Assembly: GCA_947643715.1 (NCBI GenBank)
Contig: CANRXB010000005.1
Coordinates: 1-64,000, forward strand
Reading direction: 5' to 3'
DNA length: 64,000 nucleotides
Source: an uncultured bacterium
GTDB lineage: Bacteria; Bacillota; Clostridia; Oscillospirales; Oscillospiraceae
The notes under the pieces are model-generated. The model was not told the DNA's origin. It saw only the letters and a list, made by a program, of their open reading frames with translations, and did no database searches. Below, one piece after another: positions 43,531 to 51,484 of the stretch (within the stretch, counting starts at the first letter, position 1; every line of letters begins with the position of its first letter). The translations under genes were made by a program, and so were the position numbers.

Positions 43531-45006
43531 TTGGAAAACAAACTGTATGAGGATATCGCCCAGCGCACCCAAGGCGATATCTATATCGGCGTGGTGGGGC
43601 CGGTCCGCACGGGGAAGTCCACCTTCATCAAGCGGTTCATGGAGACACTGGTCTTGCCCAAGATCGAGAACAGCTATATCAGGGACAGGGCGCGAGACGA
43701 GTTGCCGCAGAGCGGCTCCGGTCGGGTGGTGATGACCGCTGAGCCCAAGTTCGTTCCCGAGGACGCTGTGGAGATGGCTATGGACGACGGCGGGGTGTTC
43801 TCCGTCCGGCTGATCGACTGCGTGGGTTATATGGTGCCCAGTGCCCTGGGCCAGTTGGATGGAGAGCAGCCGCGGATGGTCACGACCCCTTGGTTCGACC
43901 ACGAGATCCCCATGACCCAGGCGGCGGAATATGGTACGCAGAAAGTCATCACCGACCATTCCACCATCGGCATCGTGGTCACTACGGACGGTACGGTCAC
44001 CGATATCCCCCGGGAGGACTACCTGGAGGCGGAGGAACGGGTGATCGGCGAACTGAAAGGACTGGGGAAGCCTTTCATGGTGCTGCTCAACTCGGCCCAG
44101 CCCTACGGCGAGCGGGCGCAGACCCTCCAGGCGGACATCGCCGAGCGATATGATGTGACGTGCCTGGCTGCGAACTGCCTCACCTTGGACGAGGGAGCGG
44201 TGAGTGAGATCATCCGAGCCGTGCTCCACGAGTTCCCGCTCAAGCAAATGGACCTGTTCCTGCCTCCGTGGGTGGACGTCCTGCCTTTCGACCATCCCAT
44301 AAAGAGCGGACTGTATGCCATGATCCGGGAGGAGACTGCGGGCCTCCAGCGGCTGCGGGATGCGGAGGGCGCGGTGTTCTCCATGGGGGACCGGGAAGAG
44401 GTGAGCTCCGCCGTACTGGAGCGCATGGATATGGGCAGCGGGGTCGTGACCGCTACGTTAGAGCTGCCGCGAGGGCTGTTCTACTCTACCGTGTCCGAAC
44501 GGTGCGGGCTGGAGATCCGGGATGACGGCGATCTGATCGATCAGCTCACCCAGATGGCGGCCATGAAGCGCAGCTATGAGAAGGTGGAGGGGGCGCTGGC
44601 CCAGGTGGAAGCCACCGGATATGGCATCGTCATGCCCGACCCGGAGGAGATGACGCTGGAGGAGCCGGAGATCGTGAAGCAGGGAGGCCGGTACGGGGTG
44701 AGACTGAAAGCGTCTGCTCCGTCCATCCATATGATGCGGGCAGATATCAAGACCGAGGTGTCTCCCATCATGGGCACAGAGAAGCAGTCGGAAGAGATGG
44801 TGGATTATCTGCTCCGGCAATTTGAGGGAGATACGGGGCGGATCTGGGACTCCAACATCTTTGGAAGATCCTTCCACGAGCTGGTGGGGGAGGACCTGAA
44901 CGGAAAGCTGAAGCGGATGCCGGAAGAGGCCCGGGAAAAGCTGAGGGAGACGCTCCAACGTATCATCAACGAAGGATCTGGTGGACTCATCTGCATCATC
45001 CTATAA
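43531..45006 (+). CDS. spoIVA: Stage IV sporulation protein A, spore coat ATPase
   Basis: 491 residues (B. subtilis: 492). Walker A GPVRTGKST at 23-31, TRAFAC-type GTPase-like fold with DCVGYMV, the middle domain and the conserved C-terminus (GRIWDSNIFGRSFHELVGED...GGLICIIL). SpoIVA hydrolyses ATP and polymerises on SpoVM-marked forespore membrane as the basement of the coat. TTG 43531 is seven bases after AGGAGGG, and gives MENKLYEDIAQRTQGDIY, matching the family start; ATG 43510 is rejected. Confidence 0.97.
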   Translation: MENKLYEDIAQRTQGDIYIGVVGPVRTGKSTFIKRFMETLVLPKIENSYIRDRARDELPQSGSGRVVMTAEPKFVPEDAVEMAMDDGGVFSVRLIDCVGYMVPSALGQLDGEQPRMVTTPWFDHEIPMTQAAEYGTQKVITDHSTIGIVVTTDGTVTDIPREDYLEAEERVIGELKGLGKPFMVLLNSAQPYGERAQTLQADIAERYDVTCLAANCLTLDEGAVSEIIRAVLHEFPLKQMDLFLPPWVDVLPFDHPIKSGLYAMIREETAGLQRLRDAEGAVFSMGDREEVSSAVLERMDMGSGVVTATLELPRGLFYSTVSERCGLEIRDDGDLIDQLTQMAAMKRSYEKVEGALAQVEATGYGIVMPDPEEMTLEEPEIVKQGGRYGVRLKASAPSIHMMRADIKTEVSPIMGTEKQSEEMVDYLLRQFEGDTGRIWDSNIFGRSFHELVGEDLNGKLKRMPEEAREKLRETLQRIINEGSGGLICIIL

Positions 45007-45007
45007 A

Positions 45008-45045
45008 AAGTGCCGCCCGGCCAATGGCTGGGCGGCACTTCCTGC
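45008..45045 (+). terminator. Terminator after spoIVA
   Basis: AAGTGCCGCCC (45008-45018) pairs with GGGCGGCACTT (45030-45040), with GCC/GGC extending the stem, A-run before and TTCCT after. Confidence 0.85.
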
Positions 45046-45130
45046 GCAGATATAGATCGCGCTGCGTCTATTTTCAGATCAGTGCTGCCGAGAGCCGTTT
45101 CACAAAAACGTTCGTCAAAATATCCAAAGC

Positions 45131-45160
45131 GGGCAGCTACCCACGGATGGGTGGCTGCCC
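45131..45160 (-). terminator. Terminator of the NUDIX gene
   Basis: GGGCAGCTACCCA (45131-45143) pairs with TGGGTGGCTGCCC (45148-45160), one G-T pair. It lies just downstream of the minus-strand gene, with CTTTGG beyond. Confidence 0.6.
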
Positions 45161-45181
45161 TATAGATCGGAAGCTTCATGA

Positions 45182-45658
45182 TCACTCGTATTCTGTCCGG
45201 ATAGTGAAATGCTCGGGAAGATCGAAAATGCTTGTTTTCAGGAATACGGGATAGAAATGCTCATCCTGTAAACGTTCAAAGGCAAGCCATTCAAAATCAT
45301 GTATATGGTGTCCTTCGCGAAGTGTGAACCGGTCTCCTTTTTCCAATAGTCTTGTTCCCGAAATATCCATCAGATAATAGATACAGATCTCATGATAGTT
45401 CAGTTTGTCGATGTCCTCTGTGAAAAAGCTTTGATTTAGCCATAGGGGACGAACGATCTCAGGCGTGATATCCAGCTCTTCTTCTACCTCCCTGACCACT
45501 GCGTGTTCTGCGGTCTCTCCCATCTGGACCCTGCCTCCAGGCAGATAAAAGTATGGAGAACGTTCGTCGTGCATCGCCAAGATCTTATTGTTGGCGATCA
45601 TTACAGCACAGACCCTATAGTTGAACTTTTCCTGCTCAACGGCATAAGTGATATCCAT
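45182..45658 (-). CDS. NUDIX hydrolase
   Basis: 158 residues. NUDIX box GGRVQMGETAEHAVVREVEE followed by EL matches GX5EX7REUXEEXGU except that the final Gly/U part reads LDI. Substrate cannot be told; probably a nucleoside diphosphate derivative. AT-richer than neighbours, and on the opposite strand, so it may be a later arrival. Confidence 0.9.
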   Translation of the reverse strand: MDITYAVEQEKFNYRVCAVMIANNKILAMHDERSPYFYLPGGRVQMGETAEHAVVREVEEELDITPEIVRPLWLNQSFFTEDIDKLNYHEICIYYLMDISGTRLLEKGDRFTLREGHHIHDFEWLAFERLQDEHFYPVFLKTSIFDLPEHFTIRTEYE

Positions 45659-45882
45659 CGATCTTCCCTCCGAACTGCCGGGCTGTTGGAGCGATCATAG
45701 CACAGGATCCCGGTCATGTCAATGCGCTTTTGTGGAGATCGCCGAAGTCATAGTTCGGAAACTCTCTTTTTGAAAGCGATGACGGAGATGCCCTCTTGCT
45801 TTTTTTCTGAAAATATGATATATATCTCTAAATACCTCTTCACAGGTATATCATTACTTATATTGGGAGTTGATCCGTCCTC

Positions 45883-47142
45883 ATGGACACAGACAGTATG
45901 ATACTGTTGGCTGTGCTGGTGCTAATGGTAGTCATGTCCGGCTACTTTTCCGCCACCGAGACGGCCTTTACCTCGCTCAACCGGATCCGGTTGAAAAGCC
46001 GGGCAGACAATGGAGACAAAAAGGCGGAAAGGACCTTGGCCTTGGCGGAGGACTATGACCGTTTGCTTTCCACGATCCTCATCGGCAACAACATCGTGAA
46101 CAACGTGGCCACCACTTTGTCCACCCTGCTGTTCATCACATGGCTCGGCCAGACCACTGGTCCGGCAGTGTCTACGATCGTACTCACCGTGGTCGTGCTC
46201 ATCTTCGGTGAGATCTCGCCCAAAAGCTTGGCAAAGGAGTCCCCGGAAACCTTCGCTATGTTTTCCGCCCCCTTGCTGCGCCTGTTCATGACGGTGCTCA
46301 CCCCGCTCAACTTCCTGTTCGGCTTGTGGAAGAAGCTCCTGACGAAGCTGTTCCACAAGGAAGAGGACGAAGGCATCACCGATGAGGAGCTTGTCACTAT
46401 GGTGTCCGAGGCGGAAGACCAGGGCGGCCTGGACCGGGAAGAGAGCCAGCTCATCCGTTCCGCCATCCGTTTCGACGATCTGGAGGCTGGCGATATCCTC
46501 ACGCCGCGGGTGGACGTAGTGGCGGTGGAGGATACCTCCTCCTTGGCGGACGTAGCGGCGGTGTTCGCTGCGGAGGGTTATTCCCGTCTGCCGGTGTACC
46601 ACGAGAGCATCGACGATGTGGTGGGAGTGATCCACCAGAAGGATCTGTTCTCCGCCCGGTATCATGGCCGGGACCAGCTCTCGCCGTTGGTGCGCCCGGT
46701 GCTCCACATCACCGCAGCGACCAAGATCGACGATCTGATGCGCCAATTCCAGCGGACCAAGACCCAGCTCGCGGTGGTGGTGGACGAGTACGGCGGCACC
46801 GAGGGCATCCTCACCATGGAGGACATCGTGGAAGAGCTGGTAGGAGAGATCTGGGACGAGCATGACGAAGTGGTGGAGCAATTTCGGAAGCAGCCGGATG
46901 ACAGCTATCTCATCTCCTGCTCCGCCGACCTCGACGACCTGTACGATTTGTTTTCCGTCACAGGCTCATGTGATGCGGCCACTGTGTCCGGGTGGGTGCT
47001 GGAGCAGCTCGGCCGCGTGCCCGAGGTCGGGGACCGTTTCGTGTGGGAGGACCTGGACGTCACCGTGACCCGGGCCGAGCACCACCGGGTCCTGGAGATC
47101 CGGGTGGTGGTCCTGCCGCCCAGTGAGGAAGAAGAAGCATGA
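45883..47142 (+). CDS. CNNM/HlyC-CorC family transporter protein
   Basis: 419 residues: DUF21 membrane domain (about 5-175, [38 protein letters not shown]), two CBS domains (about 205-325, [30 protein letters not shown]) and a C-terminal CorC_HlyC domain (about 335-415). Family members export Mg2+ or Co2+; the old name hemolysin C is misleading. Followed by a clear terminator. Confidence 0.92.
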   Translation: MDTDSMILLAVLVLMVVMSGYFSATETAFTSLNRIRLKSRADNGDKKAERTLALAEDYDRLLSTILIGNNIVNNVATTLSTLLFITWLGQTTGPAVSTIVLTVVVLIFGEISPKSLAKESPETFAMFSAPLLRLFMTVLTPLNFLFGLWKKLLTKLFHKEEDEGITDEELVTMVSEAEDQGGLDREESQLIRSAIRFDDLEAGDILTPRVDVVAVEDTSSLADVAAVFAAEGYSRLPVYHESIDDVVGVIHQKDLFSARYHGRDQLSPLVRPVLHITAATKIDDLMRQFQRTKTQLAVVVDEYGGTEGILTMEDIVEELVGEIWDEHDEVVEQFRKQPDDSYLISCSADLDDLYDLFSVTGSCDAATVSGWVLEQLGRVPEVGDRFVWEDLDVTVTRAEHHRVLEIRVVVLPPSEEEEA

Positions 47143-47145
47143 AGG

Positions 47146-47178
47146 ACGGCCCTTGGCGTATCGCCAGGGGCCGTTTTC
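47146..47178. terminator. Bidirectional terminator
   Basis: ACGGCCCTTGGCG (47146-47158) pairs with CGCCAGGGGCCGT (47162-47174), then TTTT. It sits between the CNNM gene and the convergent rubredoxin gene. Confidence 0.8.
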
Positions 47179-47195
47179 CATGCTTTTTTCCGGTT

Positions 47196-47360
47196 TCATG
47201 CGGGAGAGAAGGCATCCTTGCCCAGCAGGCATACGGGGCACACCCAATCGTCCGGGATGTCCGAGAAGGGCGTGCCGGGGGCGATGCCGCCGTCGGGATC
47301 GCCTACTTCCGGGTCATACACGTAGCCGCATATGCAGAGATACTTGTCCATTTTTCCCAT
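47196..47360 (-). CDS. Rubredoxin
   Basis: 54 residues from ATG 47360, nine bases after AAGGAGG. One-iron protein: [20 protein letters not shown] and [13 protein letters not shown], with the second Cys pair normal (CPVC) and the first as CICG, i.e. CxxC with spacing C-I-C-G: the standard CxxCG would be C..CG. Here the first pair is [11 protein letters not shown], so the ligand spacing is CxC instead of CxxC. An electron carrier in anaerobes, often serving peroxide or oxygen reduction. Confidence 0.85.
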   Translation of the reverse strand: MGKMDKYLCICGYVYDPEVGDPDGGIAPGTPFSDIPDDWVCPVCLLGKDAFSPA

Positions 47361-47517
47361 CTTGCGCAGCCTCCTTTTTGATGATGGCAAGGAAAGTATA
47401 TCCAGATCCTCGCTGTTCCACACAAGAAAAGCGGGACGACTTTATTTTTCCACGCATAGGACCGGCTGTTTTTTCACATCCTGCACCCATAAGTCAAATG
47501 GAAAAGAGGTTCACGCC

Positions 47518-48651
47518 ATGAAACGAATCACCGCCCTGGGGCTGGCGCTGCTGTGCCTGCTGCCCGTTCGGGCTTACGCCGTCCCTGCGGAGGTATCCGC
47601 CCCCTCTGCGATCCTCATGGAAAAGACCACCGGCTCGATCCTGTGTGAGCAAGCTTCCAAGACTCGGTACGAGCCCGCTTCCGTCACCAAGGTGATGACC
47701 CTGCTGCTGGTGATGGAGGCCATCGATTCCGGTACTTTGGGTTGGGACGACATGGTCACCGCTTCCCCCCACGCCATCTCCATGGGAGGCTCCCAGATCT
47801 GGCTGAAGGAGAACGAGCAGATGTCCGTGCGGGACATGGTGAAGGCGGTCACGGTGGTGTCCGCCAACGATTGCGCCGTGGCCTTGGCCGAGCATGTGGC
47901 GGGCAGCGAGACCGCCTTCGTGGAGCGCATGAACCAGCGCGCCGCCGAGCTGGGGATGCAGGACACCACGTTCAAGAACTGTACCGGACTGCCCGCAGAA
48001 GGGCATCTCACCTGCGCTTACGACATCGCGCTGATGAGCCGGGAACTGATCTTGAACCATCCCTCCATCCGGGAGTTCACCACCATTTGGATGGATACTC
48101 TGCGGGACGGTTCGTTCCAGCTTTCCAACACGAACCGCCTCATCTTTTACTATGAAGGCGCCACAGGGCTAAAGACCGGCTTTACCGACACCGCGTTGTA
48201 CTGCCTGTCCGCCACTGCGGAGCGGGACGGTATGGAGCTCATCGCCGTAGTGATGCACGCGCCGACGTCCAACGACAGGTTCGAGAGCTGCAAGACCCTG
48301 CTCAATTATGGCTTCGCCAACTATGCCATCACCCCCGTCTATCCGAGCGAGGCCATCCCTCCGGTGGAAGTGCTGCTGGGGGAGCAGGACACCGTACAGC
48401 CTGTCACGGCGCGGGAGTGTTCCGTACTGATAGAGAAGAGCAAGGCTGGTGCCATCACGACCCAGCTAGAACTCGCTCAACAGGTGGAGGCTCCGGTGGA
48501 GCAGGGCCAGAAGCTGGGCGAGCTGAAGGTGATGGTGGACGGAGTGCAGGTAGACGCCATCGACCTGGTAGCGGCACAGGGCGTGCCCAGGCTGAGCATC
48601 GGCGGTATCTTCAAGCGGATGCTGGATACGCTGCTGCTCCAGAAAGGCTGA
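47518..48651 (+). CDS. D-alanyl-D-alanine carboxypeptidase (S11, DacF-like)
   Basis: 377 residues. Signal peptide (MKRITALGLALLCLLPVRAYA), then SxxK (PASVTK), SxN (VSANDC) and KTG (GLKTGFTD) of penicillin-binding proteins, and a C-terminal beta domain (PBP5_C-like) ending in an amphipathic helix (IFKRMLDTLLLQKG) for membrane attachment. Trims peptidoglycan stem peptides. DacF or a vegetative PBP5 homologue; cannot be told from sequence alone. Confidence 0.93.
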   Translation: MKRITALGLALLCLLPVRAYAVPAEVSAPSAILMEKTTGSILCEQASKTRYEPASVTKVMTLLLVMEAIDSGTLGWDDMVTASPHAISMGGSQIWLKENEQMSVRDMVKAVTVVSANDCAVALAEHVAGSETAFVERMNQRAAELGMQDTTFKNCTGLPAEGHLTCAYDIALMSRELILNHPSIREFTTIWMDTLRDGSFQLSNTNRLIFYYEGATGLKTGFTDTALYCLSATAERDGMELIAVVMHAPTSNDRFESCKTLLNYGFANYAITPVYPSEAIPPVEVLLGEQDTVQPVTARECSVLIEKSKAGAITTQLELAQQVEAPVEQGQKLGELKVMVDGVQVDAIDLVAAQGVPRLSIGGIFKRMLDTLLLQKG

Positions 48652-48659
48652 AAGACGAA

Positions 48660-48699
48660 ACACAGCGGACCGTACCATATGCGGTCCGCTGTGTTTTTT
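48660..48699. terminator. Bidirectional terminator
   Basis: ACACAGCGGACCG (48660-48672) pairs with CGGTCCGCTGTGT (48682-48694) and runs into TTTTTT (48694-48699). Between the carboxypeptidase gene and the convergent PTS gene. Confidence 0.9.
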
Positions 48700-48704
48700 C
48701 GAGC

Positions 48705-49805
48705 TCAATCCAGTCTCAGGTCGCCGTCCTTGATCCAGCCCATGTTGCGCAGGAGCTGGCCGAACACCCAGCATAGCACGGCCGGAAGGATGAAGGAGAT
48801 CATGATCAGACCGAGCCAGTCCATGGCTCCGGGGACGATGGCGGCTGCCCCGTTGGCGATGGCTTTTTCGCTGGGGGAGAGCCAACCTGTCCACACGCCG
48901 ATCTGGCCCACCAGTCCGCAGGTCCCCATGCCGGCGGACACGGGAGGCCCGTTCATCTCCAGTCGGAACAGGCAGGTGGCGATGGGGCCGGTGATGGCAG
49001 AGGTGAGGATGGCTGGCAGCCATATCTTTGGGTTCTTCACGATGTTGCCCATTTGGAGCATGGACGTGCCGATGCCTTGGCTCACCAGCCCGCCCCAGCG
49101 GTTCTCATTGAAGGAGAGCACAGCGAAGCCCACCATGTTGGCACAGCACCCGGCTACTGCCGCGCCTCCGGCCAGCCCGGTAAGGCCGAAGGCGGCACAG
49201 ATGGCGGCGGAAGAGATGGGCAGGGTGAGAGCCATGCCCATGAGGACGCTGACGATGATGCCCATGAAGAAGGGCTGGAGGTCGGTGGCCCACATGATGA
49301 CGTTGCCGATGGCGGTGGCGGCGGTCCCGATGGCGGGAGCGGTCAAGGCCGACAGCCCAACGCCGACGAGTATCGTCACCAGGGGCGTGACGAGGATATC
49401 CACTCTCGTCTCTTTCGAGACCGCCTTTCCGCATTCAGCGGAGATGATGGCGATGAACAGCACCGCCAACGGGCCTCCGGCACCTGTCTGGCCGGGGATC
49501 AGGCTGGTGCTGCCCAGAGCGTTGGCGGCATAGCCCACCGTAGCCAAAGAGAACAGCACCATGGGCGGCGCCTTCAGCGCCCAGCCGATGGCCACCGCCA
49601 TGGCGGCGCCGCTCATCGCGCAGGCGTAGTTACCGATGTCCACCAGGAACGTCAGGCTGGTCTGTTCCCCCAAGGTCTTGATGATGGTCCCGATGAGCAA
49701 AGAGCAGAACAGGCCCTGAGCCATAGCGCCCAGCGCGTCGATCCCATAGCGCTTGCCGGAGATCACGATATCCTTGCGTTTCAAGAACGATCCGATCGAT
49801 TCCAT
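48705..49805 (-). CDS. PTS transporter subunit EIIC (PTS_EIIC_2 family)
   Basis: 366 residues, about ten membrane helices. Sequences such as GMAQGLFCSLLIGTIIKTLG-like opening (ALGAMAQGLFCSLLIGTIIK), SSAAICAAFGLTGLAGGAAV and GWLSPSEKA fit the stand-alone EIIC group. No IIA, IIB or HPr gene is next to it, so energy coupling is unclear; some members are thought to be regulators or non-PTS permeases. Start 49805 is six bases after TGAGGG; ATG 49811 touches that site. A strong promoter with a large palindrome lies just upstream. Confidence 0.82.
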   Translation of the reverse strand: MESIGSFLKRKDIVISGKRYGIDALGAMAQGLFCSLLIGTIIKTLGEQTSLTFLVDIGNYACAMSGAAMAVAIGWALKAPPMVLFSLATVGYAANALGSTSLIPGQTGAGGPLAVLFIAIISAECGKAVSKETRVDILVTPLVTILVGVGLSALTAPAIGTAATAIGNVIMWATDLQPFFMGIIVSVLMGMALTLPISSAAICAAFGLTGLAGGAAVAGCCANMVGFAVLSFNENRWGGLVSQGIGTSMLQMGNIVKNPKIWLPAILTSAITGPIATCLFRLEMNGPPVSAGMGTCGLVGQIGVWTGWLSPSEKAIANGAAAIVPGAMDWLGLIMISFILPAVLCWVFGQLLRNMGWIKDGDLRLD

Positions 49806-49828
49806 TTCCATCCCTCACAGTATGTATG

Positions 49829-49892
49829 ATAGTCCGCACAGATGTCTTGACACCTGTACGGACTATTATATCCCATGGAAGAAAATTGTCAA
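49829..49892 (-). promoter_or_regulatory. Strong promoter with 38-bp palindromic operator
   Basis: On the minus strand TTGACA (49887-49892) and TATAAT (49865-49870) are spaced by 16 bp. A 38-bp palindrome at 49829-49866 (ATAGTCCG...CGGACTAT, 16 of 19 pairs per half, with nested ACAG/CTGT and TGTC/GACA) covers the transcription start and overlaps the -10 edge. Best read as a repressor operator for the PTS gene; as RNA it would also form a long 5' hairpin. Confidence 0.8.
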
Positions 49893-50206
49893 TCGATTTT
49901 TTGTCTCCTCCATCCACTCCTGCGTTCAGGCCGATCTATGCCCGAGCAGCAGATCTGCGCTGTTGTGGAGATCGCAGGTGGATCGTCCCTGCTTGGACGC
50001 GGTACGGATACGGACCCCATCCAAATATATTTTAGGGGTATAGAAGTATACGCCCCTGTCTACATAGATATGGATACATGGATATCGGACAGAGACGGTG
50101 TCTCAAAAGAGCATTTGTCAGAGTGATTTTCATTTTACCTAAAACAACAAACATAAGTTGTATAGTTCTATATGCAAAAATAGAATTAAATATTTTAAAC
50201 TCTATA
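49893..50206. other. AT-rich intergenic stretch
   Basis: No supported gene. AT content rises sharply from about 50100. Short frames here have no ribosome site. Confidence 0.5.
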
Positions 50207-50235
50207 TTGACAATTAAAAAACTTTGCGTTACTAT
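50207..50235 (+). promoter_or_regulatory. Sigma-A promoter for the DUF2089 gene
   Basis: TTGACA (50207-50212), 17 bp, TACTAT (50230-50235), about 20 bp ahead of the start codon at 50257. Confidence 0.75.
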
Positions 50236-50256
50236 GGTAGGCAAGGAGTTGATTTT

Positions 50257-51045
50257 ATGTTGAAGGTGATTCCAGAATGCCCTGCTTGTGGCACAAAACT
50301 AAGAATTACATCTTTGCGATGTACAGGTTGTGGGATGGAACTGCGAAATGATTTTGAATTAAGTCCCTTTGACTCGCTGACCTCAGAACAAATAGGTTTC
50401 CTTATTACCTTTATAAAACAGCGAGGTAATATGAGCTCAGTACAAAACGAATTGGGGATTTCCTATCCGACCGCTAAAAAGAGGCTTGATGATTTGCTTT
50501 CGGCATTGAGTTTAGTCGAAAACGATCAGCAAAATTCGCAACAATCCAAGGACGAAAGGAGTATCGATATGACAACATGGTGTGTTCAGGAGAACAGTAA
50601 AAAGGCATCGGATATCATAAAAAGGAAACTGATAGAGAATAACGGAAGAGTAATCGTCCATACAGCAAGAGGACTTCCGTGCGAGATTCGTGCTGCTCCA
50701 GATGGTGTTTCTTTTCTTAGCGACAAACTTCCGATCAACCCACCCTATCGATATGAAGTGTTTGATGTCATTGTTAATCTCCTGGTTTCACAGGGAGGAC
50801 GGGCGAAAAAAGGAAACGGGCGAAACCATCGGCTCGGCGAACCAGAATGTAATGAAGCAACGGTTGTCGGAGCGATAGGCTATCGATATGCCCATGCTGA
50901 AAGTGGAAAATCTGTTTATGATCCTGTGTTTGTGTTGGCGGCAGTGCTCGAATGGGCTGACATTGCAAGCAACGAACGTGGGGAATTAGTTCTGACTACT
51001 CATTATCAGGAAGTCTGCGATTCGTGGATGGGAGATGATTGCTGA
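50257..51045 (+). CDS. DUF2089-type zinc-ribbon/HTH protein with extra domain
   Basis: 262 residues. Residues 1-85 match DUF2089: zinc ribbon CPACGTKL...CTGCGMEL, then a helix-turn-helix (SSVQNELGISYPTAKKRLDD) as in predicted DNA-binding regulators. The remaining ~175 residues form a second part (SKKASDIIKRKLIENNGRVI; PPYRYEVFDVIVNLLVSQGG; ending LTTHYQEVCDSWMGDDC), likely a sensing or effector domain. Codon use and GC are lower than all neighbours, suggesting transfer. GGCAAGGAG precedes ATG 50257. Confidence 0.7.
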   Translation: MLKVIPECPACGTKLRITSLRCTGCGMELRNDFELSPFDSLTSEQIGFLITFIKQRGNMSSVQNELGISYPTAKKRLDDLLSALSLVENDQQNSQQSKDERSIDMTTWCVQENSKKASDIIKRKLIENNGRVIVHTARGLPCEIRAAPDGVSFLSDKLPINPPYRYEVFDVIVNLLVSQGGRAKKGNGRNHRLGEPECNEATVVGAIGYRYAHAESGKSVYDPVFVLAAVLEWADIASNERGELVLTTHYQEVCDSWMGDDC

Positions 51046-51426
51046 ATGTTGAAATTTGTGTTGGGCTTCTTTTTCGGATTTTTTCGTGGTTTGCTAAAGA
51101 ACAAGTTTTAGAATCGCTTTGAGAGAGGCACGATAATAGTGAGCAATACACCGGTAGGTGGCCGACAGTCCCCAAGCCTCCAGCGCATCGACGCAGCGGC
51201 ATCCGATGCACGAGCCGCCAGCGGCGATGGTGAGTAAGTGCGCTCTTCGAGAGGGCCGACAAAGAGAATGGAGCGCCCAGGTCACCCCCGGACGCTCCCG
51301 CTTCGCTTCCTTCTTGCTGGTCGATCACCGTCCTCCAGCCTGTGCCACTCTGCCACAAATGGACCCGCCAGCCATGTAATGTATTCAGTAGTGAGATCAC
51401 CTTTTATACATCACAGTTCAGCAGAC
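51046..51426. other. Stretch without a supported gene
   Basis: Minus-strand frames here (for example one reading RAHLLTIAAGGSCIGCRCVD, ending near 51094) might be a gene remnant, but none has a start with a ribosome site or a family I can name. Confidence 0.45.
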
Positions 51427-51455
51427 TGGACAAGGTCGGAAGTCTGTGGTATCAT
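51427..51455 (+). promoter_or_regulatory. Promoter for the glycosyltransferase gene
   Basis: TGGACA (51427-51432), 17 bp, TATCAT (51450-51455), 30 bp ahead of the start codon at 51485. Confidence 0.65.
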
Positions 51456-51484
51456 ACTCGGAAATGTGGACCAGGAGGAATCAT

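Noticed and set aside
51094-51400. Minus-strand frames as a transposase remnant
   Set aside because: No DDE, HTH or terminal repeats could be found.
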